From a virus: 33,533 nt of DNA. The stretch spans positions 1 to 33,533 of IMG/VR virus record IMGVR_UViG_3300025879_000055; one strand, given 5' to 3'. Below are positions 25,171-31,875 of the stretch, piece after piece. The translations under genes were made by a program, and so were the position numbers. Under the pieces are notes generated by a model. That model made no database searches and was not told the origin of the DNA. It was given only the letters and a program-made list of their open reading frames with translations. Numbering within the stretch: position 1 is the stretch's first letter; every line of letters begins with the position of its first letter.

Positions 25171-25520
25171 TTAAGTTGATGATAAAGCCAATGTCGGTTA
25201 ATAAGGCATGGCAAGGCAAGCGGTTTAAGACACCAGCGTATAAGCAATATGAGAAGGCTCTAAGCTATCTTCTTCCTGCTTCCTTGCCCAACCTATCAGC
25301 AAAAGAGATAAGCGAATGTAAGAGCTTAAAAGTAGAGATAGAGTATGGCTTTAGTTCACCGTTGGCAGACATCGACAATCCAACCAAGCTGGTCGTTGAC
25401 ATCATGCAGAAAAAGTGGAAATTCAACGATCGTTATATTTACGATATGCACTTACGCAAAGTGGATGTCAAAAAAGGAGAAGAATATATTAAATTTAAAA
25501 TCAATAAAATAGAAAAATGA
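25167..25520 (+). CDS. rusA: RusA-family Holliday junction resolvase
   Basis: 117 aa, normal for RusA. This dimeric Mg-dependent nuclease resolves four-way junctions. The key acidic cluster is LADIDNPTKLVVDIMQK (~71-87) with three aspartates, followed by FNDRYIYDMHLRKVDVKKGE (~92-111), carrying the second Asp pair and basic residues. N-terminal MIKPMSVNKAWQGKRFKTPA is also typical (SVN...W.G..). It sits between recombination genes, overlaps the next by 4 bp (ATGA), and fits branch resolution before packaging. Confidence 0.92.
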   Translation: MIKLMIKPMSVNKAWQGKRFKTPAYKQYEKALSYLLPASLPNLSAKEISECKSLKVEIEYGFSSPLADIDNPTKLVVDIMQKKWKFNDRYIYDMHLRKVDVKKGEEYIKFKINKIEK

Positions 25521-25852
25521 AAGTAAGCGGTAAGATTATCAAGTTTGATGAGCGTCAGACAGGCACAAGTAAAGCGGGTAAAGAATGGGTCAAACAGACC
25601 TTTGTAATTGACACAGGAGAAGAGTATAACAACATTCTAGCCTTTGAGGTATTTGGACAGGAGAAGGTCGATAACCTTAATAAGTATAATAAGGTGGATG
25701 ATCAGGTAAGCGTTGAGTTTAACGTGCAATGTAATGAGTGGAAAGGCAGGTACTTCACATCTCTTCAGGCGTGGAGAATAGAAAAAGCAGAGGAAACAAA
25801 ATCCGAGGAGTTGGAATATGAAGCACATGGAGGAACAGGATTACCGTTCTAA
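25517..25852 (+). CDS. OB-fold protein, DUF3127-like, probable ssDNA-binding protein
   Basis: 111 aa. OB-fold strands are recognisable: KVSGKIIKFDERQTGTS, KEWVKQTFVIDTGEEYNNIL, VDDQVSVEFNVQCNEWKGRY and YFTSLQAWRIEKAEE. The C-terminal tail is acidic and ends in GLPF, like the acidic tips of SSB proteins that recruit partners. DUF3127 proteins are known mainly from Bacteroidetes. It overlaps RusA by ATGA and is next to the recombination set, so it likely coats single strands during replication. Confidence 0.75.
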   Translation: MKVSGKIIKFDERQTGTSKAGKEWVKQTFVIDTGEEYNNILAFEVFGQEKVDNLNKYNKVDDQVSVEFNVQCNEWKGRYFTSLQAWRIEKAEETKSEELEYEAHGGTGLPF

Positions 25853-25859
25853 ATCGAAA

Positions 25860-26066
25860 ATGAATATTAAACATAATCTAAGGGTAAGCAGCAACGATAA
25901 GACCTTTACTATTATTCACCAGGAAGGTTATATACAAGGCTCACATTTCTTCATCATCTCATTAGAAGATGATGGAGGAATAGTAGCTAAGTCTTTAAAT
26001 TTAGAGGAGGCAAAAGAAGTTGTTGCTTACCTGAATTCTCACATAATTTTAGCGGAAAATGAATAA
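25860..26066 (+). CDS. Unknown small protein
   Basis: 68 aa from the ATG at 25860 (MNIKHNLRVSSNDKTFTIIH). An ATG at 25818 would extend it by 14 residues into the previous gene; the later start, 8 bp after that gene's stop, is preferred. Beta-rich N-terminal half (QGSHFFIISLEDDGGIVAKS) and a C-terminal helix (LEEAKEVVAYLNSHIIL). It overlaps the next gene by 8 bp. No known family. Confidence 0.55.
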   Translation: MNIKHNLRVSSNDKTFTIIHQEGYIQGSHFFIISLEDDGGIVAKSLNLEEAKEVVAYLNSHIILAENE

Positions 26067-26235
26067 GAAAATCAGTAATACATTGACTAGCTTGTTAGAT
26101 GATTATCAGAGACATTTAAAAGAGCCACTAAGACCTGTTGAAAGAGATCGGGTAAAAGATATAATAGAGGCTTTAGTATACGCCCTAAGAGTTATTAATA
26201 AAAGGAAGGAAGACAACCAAGAAAAACTATTCTGA
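26059..26235 (+). CDS. Unknown 58-aa helical protein
   Basis: The ATG at 26059 overlaps the previous gene by 8 bp and the TGA (26233-26235) shares its A with the next ATG (26235). Begins MNKKISNTLTSLLDDYQRHL; the rest is helical and basic (VERDRVKDIIEALVYALRVI, NKRKEDNQEKLF). Without it the genome would have a 170-bp gap. Function unknown. Confidence 0.65.
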   Translation: MNKKISNTLTSLLDDYQRHLKEPLRPVERDRVKDIIEALVYALRVINKRKEDNQEKLF

Positions 26236-26483
26236 TGGATGAAATCATAATACACGACTGCCCAATATGCGGTAAACCTGCAAAGGTAATTGACAACAGG
26301 CAAGAAGCTGAAGCCAACGATATAGTTAAATGCGATGGCAACGAATACTACACTTGTTATAAATCAAAAGAAAATGCTGAATGGCGTTATATTGCTCGCA
26401 GGTCTAAGATTATTGAAACTAATTTCCCTGCAGAAAAACCAGACCTAAATTTAGGCTATCACAAAAATGCCTTCAAATTATGA
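26235..26483 (+). CDS. Zinc-ribbon-like small protein
   Basis: 82 aa. CPIC (Cys9, Cys12) followed by KCDGNEYYTC (Cys33 and Cys41) gives four cysteines in two pairs, which fits a zinc ribbon. The segment SKENAEWRYIARR after the second pair resembles the end of Lar-type restriction-alleviation proteins, but the spacing differs and the C..C second pair is unusual. It may be a DNA- or protein-binding ribbon; the Lar link is only a suggestion. Confidence 0.55.
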   Translation: MDEIIIHDCPICGKPAKVIDNRQEAEANDIVKCDGNEYYTCYKSKENAEWRYIARRSKIIETNFPAEKPDLNLGYHKNAFKL

Positions 26484-26671
26484 TAGATAGTTTAGCGGTA
26501 TTGCAGTCGGTAGTCAAAGACATCGATAAGACATTTGATAAAGACCCATTGATTCGCAGAGTTTGCAAGATGGTTCTTGAAGAGTACAAAGTGGCTTTGA
26601 ATAAGGCTGAAAAGAAAAGAATACAAGAGCTTATTAAAAATAATGAGCCTTCACATAAATGGGATCTATGA
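26480..26671 (+). CDS. Unknown small helical protein
   Basis: 63 aa, charged and helical (DSLAVLQSVVKDIDKTFDKD, VLEEYKVALNKAEKKRIQEL). Overlaps the ribbon gene by 4 bp, and its stop overlaps the ATG of the phosphoesterase (ATGA at 26668). No family recognised. Confidence 0.55.
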   Translation: MIDSLAVLQSVVKDIDKTFDKDPLIRRVCKMVLEEYKVALNKAEKKRIQELIKNNEPSHKWDL

Positions 26672-27810
26672 GCAAGTATGCACCTTACAGAGAAGAAATA
26701 CAGAGCCTTAGGGCTAGTGGCAAAACGAGTCATCAAATAGCGGTTGAGCTATCAGGCAGGTATGGAATCAGCCTTAATGCTCGGTCTATCCGAGAGAATC
26801 TACAAAACTGGAGTAGTGAAAATTCAGAGGTATCAAGAATACTAACAGACAAAGGGCACGATCCTAGTAATTGGTCTCATGCTTGGGTAAAAAGCAAAGA
26901 GGGTACGGTCTTTATAAAGAATACAACAGGTCTAGTCACTCATGAAGACTTTAGAAACGACCTTTTAGAATCGCTTAAAAGTTACTCGCCATCCTTTAAA
27001 AAGATTAAGAGGGAAAAGATTACTGATCCTCATTGCTTAGTGATTGACATCGCTGATCTTCATATAGGTAAACTAGCATCTGCCCTAGAAACAGGTGAGG
27101 AATATAATGTTAGCAAGGCAATTGAACTAGCATCTCAAGGAGTGGCTGGTATCTTGCAGAAGGCAGAAGGATTCAAGATTGATCAGATAGTCTTTGTGAT
27201 AGGCAACGATGTGCTTCATGTAGATACACCAGGAGGAACAACAACAAGCGGAACTAATCAAGATACTGATGGCACTTGGTATGATAACTTCATGGCAGCG
27301 AAAGACCTTTATATTAACGTAATTGAAAAGCTAGTCCAGGAGGCAAATGTTCACATAGTTCACAACCCTTCTAATCACGATTACATGACTGGCTTCATGT
27401 TGGCTGATACAGTCTACTCATGGTTCAGGAAGCATCCGAACATCACCTTTGATGTTAGCATGGCTCATCGTAAGTATTATGCCTATGGTGCAAACTTGAT
27501 AAGCACGTCTCATGGAGATGGGGCAAAGATGCCTGATATGCCTTTGCTGATGGCTAATGAGAGTGGTAAGGCTTGGGCGTCTACAAAGTTCAGGTACATC
27601 TACCTACACCATATTCATCACATGAAAAAGATAAACTTCTTGAGCGGTCAAGACTATCATGGTGCAACGGTTGAGTATTTAAGATCTGTTAGCTATACGG
27701 ACTCGTATCATCATCGTAACGGATACCAACATGTACCAAAGTGCGTAACAGCTTTTGTTCATCATAAAGACTTCGGACAAGTCGCTAGATTAACCCATCT
27801 CTTTAATTAG
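26668..27810 (+). CDS. DNA-binding metallophosphoesterase (calcineurin-like)
   Basis: 380 aa from 26668; ATGA overlap favours this start over the ATG at 26659. Residues ~5-55 form a helix-turn-helix (EIQSLRASGKTSHQIAVELS). The rest is a two-metal phosphoesterase: D130-x-H132 (IADLHIG), G-N-D at 179-181 (VIGNDVLH), N-H-D at 236-238 (NPSNHDYM), His282 (TSHGDG) and H-H-x-H at 314-317 (YLHHIHH). Such phage enzymes may process nucleic acid ends. The last 29 residues and stop (27721-27810) are duplicated, with recoding, just after the HNH gene, so the present 3' end was probably supplied with that insertion. Confidence 0.88.
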   Translation: MSKYAPYREEIQSLRASGKTSHQIAVELSGRYGISLNARSIRENLQNWSSENSEVSRILTDKGHDPSNWSHAWVKSKEGTVFIKNTTGLVTHEDFRNDLLESLKSYSPSFKKIKREKITDPHCLVIDIADLHIGKLASALETGEEYNVSKAIELASQGVAGILQKAEGFKIDQIVFVIGNDVLHVDTPGGTTTSGTNQDTDGTWYDNFMAAKDLYINVIEKLVQEANVHIVHNPSNHDYMTGFMLADTVYSWFRKHPNITFDVSMAHRKYYAYGANLISTSHGDGAKMPDMPLLMANESGKAWASTKFRYIYLHHIHHMKKINFLSGQDYHGATVEYLRSVSYTDSYHHRNGYQHVPKCVTAFVHHKDFGQVARLTHLFN

Positions 27811-27854
27811 GGATAATTGGCTTGTCTTTAAGGATATTTTTTTTAACTTTGTTT

Positions 27855-28409
27855 ATGAGTAAATTTTATACAATTCCAAACACTAACGGTCTTTATGAAA
27901 TCAATGAAGGCTCAGAGATAAGAAGAATAAAGCATAGGGTTAAAAACAACATCAACGGAGGAACTAGGTCGGTTGGTGGTAAGATTCTATCTCAAAAAAC
28001 AAAAAGCAACGGATATAAAGAAGTTGCCCTTTATATTGAGCCACAAAAAGGAGTTATGAGGTATGTTCATAGACTTATGTATCAAACCTTTGTTGGCGAA
28101 ATACCCAGTGGTTATGAGATAAATCATATTAATGGTGATAAATCAGATAATAAAATAACTAATCTTGAGCTTGTCACACCTAGCCAAAACAGACTACATT
28201 CATGGCATGTATTAGGAAATAAAAACCTAAAAGCCATGAAGGGAGAGAATCATCCTAGGGCGATTGTTAGCGAAGACTTTGTAAGAAAAGCAAAAGATCA
28301 ATATAAAAACGGTATAAGCGTAAGAGATATTTACGACAACTGTAAAGAGAAAATTACACTATCTTCATTGAGAAAGATTTGCTATGGGCAAACATGGAGG
28401 CATATATAA
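27855..28409 (+). CDS. HNH homing endonuclease, NUMOD4-like, inserted at a gene 3' end
   Basis: 184 aa from the ATG at 27855; a TTG at 27822 would add only hydrophobic non-conserved residues. The N-terminus FYTIPNTNGLYEINEGSEIRR resembles the NUMOD4 repeat. The HNH core is YVHRLMYQTFVGEIPSGYEI then NHINGDKSDNKITNLELVT, with His72, Asn90-His91, Asn99 and Asn103. The C-terminal helix-turn-helix ends in LRKICYGQTWRHI. It cuts DNA at a target site to spread its own gene. It ends exactly where a second copy of the phosphoesterase 3' end begins. Confidence 0.9.
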   Translation: MSKFYTIPNTNGLYEINEGSEIRRIKHRVKNNINGGTRSVGGKILSQKTKSNGYKEVALYIEPQKGVMRYVHRLMYQTFVGEIPSGYEINHINGDKSDNKITNLELVTPSQNRLHSWHVLGNKNLKAMKGENHPRAIVSEDFVRKAKDQYKNGISVRDIYDNCKEKITLSSLRKICYGQTWRHI

Positions 28410-28504
28410 GACAAGGCTACCAGCACGTTCCTAAATGCGTAACAGGTTTCCTTCACCACAAAGAGTTCGGTCAGGTCGCAAGGCTAACCCATCTCTTTAA
28501 ATAA
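28409..28504 (+). pseudogene. Displaced 3' end of the metallophosphoesterase gene
   Basis: In frame, 28415-28504 reads GYQHVPKCVTGFLHHKEFG then QVARLTHLFK and a stop. It matches residues encoded at 27721-27810 at 25 of 29 positions (71 of 90 bases). There is no start codon. The HNH stop codon (28407-28409) touches it. This is most simply the original gene tail, pushed downstream when the HNH gene arrived together with a donor version of the same tail. Confidence 0.85.
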
Positions 28505-28515
28505 AAAATAGAAAA

Positions 28516-28716
28516 ATGAAAATAACAGTAAAATATTACGACACGACTATCACAATAGAAAAAGAAGAAGATCCAACCCTCTATGAGATGCTAGATACTT
28601 TTAGATCGTTAGCACTAGCTATGACCTTTGAATCTTCCTCTTGGGATGAGGCTATACTAGAAATGGCAGATGAAATAGCGTTAGATAAAAAACTAAACAA
28701 TGGAGATAGAGTTTAA
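28516..28716 (+). CDS. Unknown small acidic protein
   Basis: 66 aa: an N-terminal beta hairpin (KITVKYYDTTITIEKEEDPT) and two acidic helices (LYEMLDTFRSLALAMTFESS, WDEAILEMADEIALDKKL). It resembles small phage proteins of unknown function in early regions. Overlaps the 28700 ORF by 17 bp. Confidence 0.55.
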   Translation: MKITVKYYDTTITIEKEEDPTLYEMLDTFRSLALAMTFESSSWDEAILEMADEIALDKKLNNGDRV

Positions 28717-28768
28717 GTGCGATTGCGATTGCTGGCTAAAAGTAGGCAAGTGCAAATGCTACACTTAA
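28700..28768 (+). CDS. Possible 22-aa cysteine-rich peptide
   Basis: The ATG at 28700 gives MEIEFKCDCDCWLKVGKCKC then YT. Five cysteines in 14 residues (CDCDC...CKC) look like a metal-binding knuckle. It overlaps the end of the previous gene by 17 bp, as do other genes here. Translation unproven. Confidence 0.35.
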   Translation: MEIEFKCDCDCWLKVGKCKCYT

Positions 28769-28780
28769 AAATCAAACAAC

Positions 28781-28861
28781 ATGAAAAAGGCAATAATATT
28801 ACTATCACTTTTAGTAGCCTACCAAAAGTATATAGCGCAGAAGCAGAATACTTTCACATAA
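28781..28861 (+). CDS. Possible 26-aa secreted or membrane peptide
   Basis: The ATG at 28781 gives MKKAIILLSLLVAYQKYIAQ then KQNTFT. Lys-Lys followed by a 12-residue hydrophobic stretch resembles a signal peptide, with no mature protein behind it. It fills most of the gap before the promoter-like motif at 28866. Confidence 0.35.
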   Translation: MKKAIILLSLLVAYQKYIAQKQNTFT

Positions 28862-28865
28862 ACGC

Positions 28866-28897
28866 AACCCTTTTTTAGACATTAGCGTAAACATTAA
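28866..28897 (+). promoter_or_regulatory. Copy 4 of the AAACC-TTTT-CGTA motif
   Basis: AACCCTTTTTT starts at 28866 and CGTA at 28886, 20 bp apart. Bases 28877-28897 are identical to 23152-23172. It is 37 bp (CGTA to ATG) before the accessory operon at 28923. Confidence 0.65.
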
Positions 28898-28922
28898 TAA
28901 TAACAGAAAAACATAACAAAAA

Positions 28923-30239
28923 ATGGAAAGAGTATACAATAAGCAGGTCAATGTCTATGATGCTTCCATAAGTCGAATTGATTATATCTTTAAAAACTTT
29001 GAGAGAATATATTTAAGCTTTAGTGGAGGTAAGGACTCTGGCGTTATGCTTAATCTTGTTGTGCAATACATGAAGCGAAACAATATAAAAGACAAGATTG
29101 GTGTAATGGTCATGGATAATGAAGCTAATTACACTTATAGCACTGATTTTATGCTAGAAATATTGGATCAGCACAAAGATTATTTAGACATATATTGGTG
29201 CTGCCTTCCTATTACATTACCATGTACTGTAAGCTCTTACGCAACTGAATGGCAGTGCTGGGGCAATGAAGATCGCTCTTTGTGGATTCAAGATAGACCT
29301 GACAGAGACTATGTTGTTACGTGGGAAAATCACATAGCAAAATATAATATGGACTTCTTCCAAGAGAACATGGACTATTCCGTTTTTTGGGACAAGTTTG
29401 GAGATTGGTATGCTCAAGGGAAGAGTTGTGCTTGTCTAATAGGGATTCGTACTGACGAATCATTAAATAGATTTAGGGCTATAATGAATGATCGAAAGCA
29501 AATGAAGGATGGGCATCAATGGACAAAAAAGAATACAGAATACGTTTACAATTGTTACCCAATATACGACTGGAGGACAGATGACGTGTGGGTTGCCAAC
29601 GGTAAGTTTGATTGGAGGTACAATAAACTGTATGATATATTTTATAAATCTGGTATGTCAATCTATCAAATGAGAGTGGCATCTCCTTTCATGTCAGAGA
29701 GTAAATCAAGTCTTAATATGTATCGAGTTATAGATGGTCAGATATGGAGTCGATTATGTGCAAGAGTTTCAGGAGCAAACTTTATTGCAACCTATGGCAA
29801 GCAATTAACGTATCATTCTTTTAAGCTGCCAGAAGGGCATACATGGAAATCCTTTACAAAGTTTTTACTAGATACCTTGCCAAAAGAGGTTGCTGAAAAT
29901 TTTAAAAACCGATTTATTCAGTCTATAAAATATTGGTGGAGAGTAGGTCGGGGGTTAGATGATTCCACCATAAATGAACTGAAAGAAAATAAAATTGACT
30001 TTAAACTAGGGGAATTAACAAGGCATGGAAACAAAAATAAAAGATGTGTTAGAATGCTGCCTCCAGATCATTTAGACCAATTAAAAAGGCATCCTAGTGA
30101 AGTTACTAGCTGGAAAAGATTTGCAATCACAATACTTAAAAATGATCACACTTGTAAATACATGGGGTTAGCTCCAACTATAGAGCAGGCAAAAAGACAA
30201 AGAGAAATAGCAAACAAATATAAAAACGTAGGAAAATGA
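28923..30239 (+). CDS. ibrA: IbrA-like PAPS-reductase/PP-loop protein (DUF3440)
   Basis: 438 aa. The PP-loop SFSGGKDSG (residues 32-40) binds ATP in adenylylating enzymes of the PAPS reductase/ThiI/DndC group. The conserved GIRTDESLNRFRAI and YPIYDWRTDDVW segments (middle), YKSGMSIYQMRVASPF and the late SWKRFAITILKNDHTCKYMGLA are the DUF3440 signature. Family members occur next to ParB-like IbrB in E. coli and many phages; the substrate is not settled. First gene of a coupled operon (4-bp overlap downstream), preceded by a promoter-like motif. Confidence 0.88.
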   Translation: MERVYNKQVNVYDASISRIDYIFKNFERIYLSFSGGKDSGVMLNLVVQYMKRNNIKDKIGVMVMDNEANYTYSTDFMLEILDQHKDYLDIYWCCLPITLPCTVSSYATEWQCWGNEDRSLWIQDRPDRDYVVTWENHIAKYNMDFFQENMDYSVFWDKFGDWYAQGKSCACLIGIRTDESLNRFRAIMNDRKQMKDGHQWTKKNTEYVYNCYPIYDWRTDDVWVANGKFDWRYNKLYDIFYKSGMSIYQMRVASPFMSESKSSLNMYRVIDGQIWSRLCARVSGANFIATYGKQLTYHSFKLPEGHTWKSFTKFLLDTLPKEVAENFKNRFIQSIKYWWRVGRGLDDSTINELKENKIDFKLGELTRHGNKNKRCVRMLPPDHLDQLKRHPSEVTSWKRFAITILKNDHTCKYMGLAPTIEQAKRQREIANKYKNVGK

Positions 30240-30628
30240 AAGTAAGAACAATTGAGCAAACTAAGGACACAGAAAGAGAGGTTAAGTTTACAGGAGGAAC
30301 AAGCTTTAGACCTGTATTAGCTAAAGATGGACTAGGGTTTTCAGTACACAAAACAGTGGTCGATAAAGGTAGGTGGCATTGGCACTATAAAAATCATTTA
30401 GAAAGCTGTTACTGCATAGAAGGGAAAGGCTTATTACATAACCTAGAAACAGGACAGAGCTTTGAAATAAACCCAGACACAGTATACATGTTAGACAATC
30501 ATGATGATCATGAGTTTGAGGCATTTGAAGAGACTATTTTAATTAGCGTATTTAATCCTCCTATTGTAGGAGATGAATCGCATGACAAAAACGGAAATTA
30601 CAAACTAAAAGAAATAAACAAAAAATGA
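30236..30628 (+). CDS. ectC: Ectoine-synthase-like (EctC) cupin
   Basis: 130 aa, EctC length. The sequence follows EctC: FRPVLAKDGLGFSVHKT, HWHYKNHLESCYCIEGKG, INPDTVYMLDNHDDHEF and ISVFNPPIVGDESHDKNG. Glu56, Tyr84 and His92 correspond, one residue off, to the iron ligands I recall for the Paenibacillus lautus enzyme (Glu57, Tyr85, His93). Thr40, Phe106, Glu114 and His116 also match recalled active-site residues, but the recalled Cys105 is Ser104 and Trp21 is not conserved. EctC cyclises N-acetyl-diaminobutyrate to ectoine. EctA and EctB are absent. It overlaps both neighbours by 4 bp, between IbrA and IbrB. Confidence 0.85.
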   Translation: MKVRTIEQTKDTEREVKFTGGTSFRPVLAKDGLGFSVHKTVVDKGRWHWHYKNHLESCYCIEGKGLLHNLETGQSFEINPDTVYMLDNHDDHEFEAFEETILISVFNPPIVGDESHDKNGNYKLKEINKK

Positions 30629-31152
30629 ACAAGTATCAATCACCTGTATATAATGTAATCGCTGTACCTATAGACAAGGTTCAAGCAAATGACTATAATC
30701 CAAACAGTGTTGCGCCTCCAGAAATGGAGTTATTAGAAACATCTATCTGGGAGGATGGGTATACAATGCCTGTGGTTTGTTTTTATGACGACAAAAACGA
30801 TAAATATATTGTTGTAGATGGGTTTCACAGATATACAGTATTAAAAAACAGCCAAAGGATTTTTGAAAGAGAAAACGGAATGCTTCCAGTTTCTGTGATA
30901 GATAAAGATATATCAGACAGAATGGCTTCTACAATTAGACACAATAGGGCTAGAGGGTCTCATAATATAGAGTTGATGAGTACTATAGTGTCAGAGCTAG
31001 TTGAAATGGGCAAGGGAGATGCTTGGATCTGTAAGCATATCGGAATGAGCAAAGATGAGCTATTAAGAATGAAGCAAATTACAGGCTTGGCAAGCTTGTT
31101 TGCTAATAAGGATTTCTCTGATTCATGGGAGGCAGAGTCCGAACTAGTATGA
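30625..31152 (+). CDS. ibrB: IbrB-like ParB/sulfiredoxin-fold protein
   Basis: 175 aa. The ParB N-terminal fold is visible: VIAVPIDKVQANDYNPNSVA (~11-30), EMELLETSIWEDGYTMPVVC (~33-52), the box DKYIVVDGFHRYTVLK (~58-73, with GFHR) and ISDRMASTIRHNRARGSH (~94-111). A helix-turn-helix follows (VEMGKGDAWICKHIGMSKDE). Such proteins bind DNA and hydrolyse nucleotides or transfer phosphate; IbrB partners IbrA. It overlaps the EctC-like gene by 4 bp and the next by 4 bp (ATGA). Confidence 0.87.
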   Translation: MNKYQSPVYNVIAVPIDKVQANDYNPNSVAPPEMELLETSIWEDGYTMPVVCFYDDKNDKYIVVDGFHRYTVLKNSQRIFERENGMLPVSVIDKDISDRMASTIRHNRARGSHNIELMSTIVSELVEMGKGDAWICKHIGMSKDELLRMKQITGLASLFANKDFSDSWEAESELV

Positions 31153-31586
31153 TCACTCAAGAATATAAGCCGTATTGGGATTGGGAATGCTTTAATAATG
31201 GCATGTGGGAAAACTCTTCTGCAGATAAAACAACCCTACTCAATACGGCTATTGATTTTACATCAAACGCTGATCTTTATGGCGACTACATGGATATAGT
31301 TGTCTTTCAATGGAGAAATACAATGATACATCATTTAACAAATCCTTCAATTAACAAAAAAGCTTTTATAGGTCATTGTGCCTGTTCCTATGCTAGAAAT
31401 TTACCAGAAAGCATCGTAAGAAAGGCATGGAAATATTTAAGCAATAATCAGCAAGACAAAGCAAATGACAGGGCAAATAAAGCATATTTAAAATGGTTGA
31501 GCAATTACAAGAAAGAATTAAAGACTATACAAGCAAATGGGAATCAAGGTGTTATCCAGGAGGAATACCAGATGAAGTTCCTTTAA
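31149..31586 (+). CDS. Unknown protein of the Ibr operon
   Basis: 145 aa from the ATG at 31149, set by ATGA overlap; an ATG at 31125 lies inside ibrB and is less likely. Recognisable blocks are YKPYWDWECFNNGMWE (~7-22), FQWRNTMIHHLTNPSINKKA and GHCACSYARNLPESIVRKAW, then a helical C-terminus. Trp/Cys/His content is high. I recall similar genes beside IbrA/IbrB in other phages, but know no function. It overlaps the following gene by 94 bp. Confidence 0.65.
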   Translation: MITQEYKPYWDWECFNNGMWENSSADKTTLLNTAIDFTSNADLYGDYMDIVVFQWRNTMIHHLTNPSINKKAFIGHCACSYARNLPESIVRKAWKYLSNNQQDKANDRANKAYLKWLSNYKKELKTIQANGNQGVIQEEYQMKFL

Positions 31587-31774
31587 GTATTATTGACAAG
31601 GCTCCATCTTGGAAAAAGATATGTATCTGCATATTAAAAAATGATATGTATTTAACAGGCTTAGGGTATAGCGGATTCACTTCAAAATATTATCATGAAT
31701 TAAAAAGAATAGAGTTGCTCGCTAGAGAATCATCAGGAGGGCAAATAAAAATCCCTTTTGATAGGTGTATATAA
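31493..31774 (+). CDS. Stand-alone copy of the IbrA C-terminal motif
   Basis: 93 aa. Residues ~15-60 contain WESRCYPGGIPDEVPL and APSWKKICICILKNDMYLTG LGYSG, close to SWKRFAITILKNDHTCKYMGLA at the end of the IbrA-like protein of the same operon, and to the (Y)xxGIPDE...SW+R.....LKNDY stretch of full-length IbrA. It may be a split or duplicated terminal domain. The start at 31493 gives a 94-bp overlap with the previous gene; no later ATG would keep the motif. Last gene of the operon. Confidence 0.65.
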   Translation: MVEQLQERIKDYTSKWESRCYPGGIPDEVPLSIIDKAPSWKKICICILKNDMYLTGLGYSGFTSKYYHELKRIELLARESSGGQIKIPFDRCI

Positions 31775-31787
31775 CTTAAACAAACGG

Positions 31788-31852
31788 CTTCTAAGCTATT
31801 GTAACTTAAAATGATATACTAAGCCTATTTAAAAAAGATAGTCGCTTAGAAG
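31788..31852 (+). promoter_or_regulatory. Long inverted repeat before terS
   Basis: CTTCTAAGC (31788-31796) and GCTTAGAAG (31844-31852) are a perfect nine-base inverted repeat 47 bp apart. It could be the end hairpin of the Ibr operon or a paired operator. No U tract follows. Confidence 0.5.
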
Positions 31853-31875
31853 GAAATTAAATAAGCGATAAGGGT

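Noticed and set aside
27811-28409. Group I intron carrying the HNH gene
   Set aside because: Only 44 bp lie before and none after the HNH ORF, so no intron core fits; the upstream gene also ends in a normal stop.
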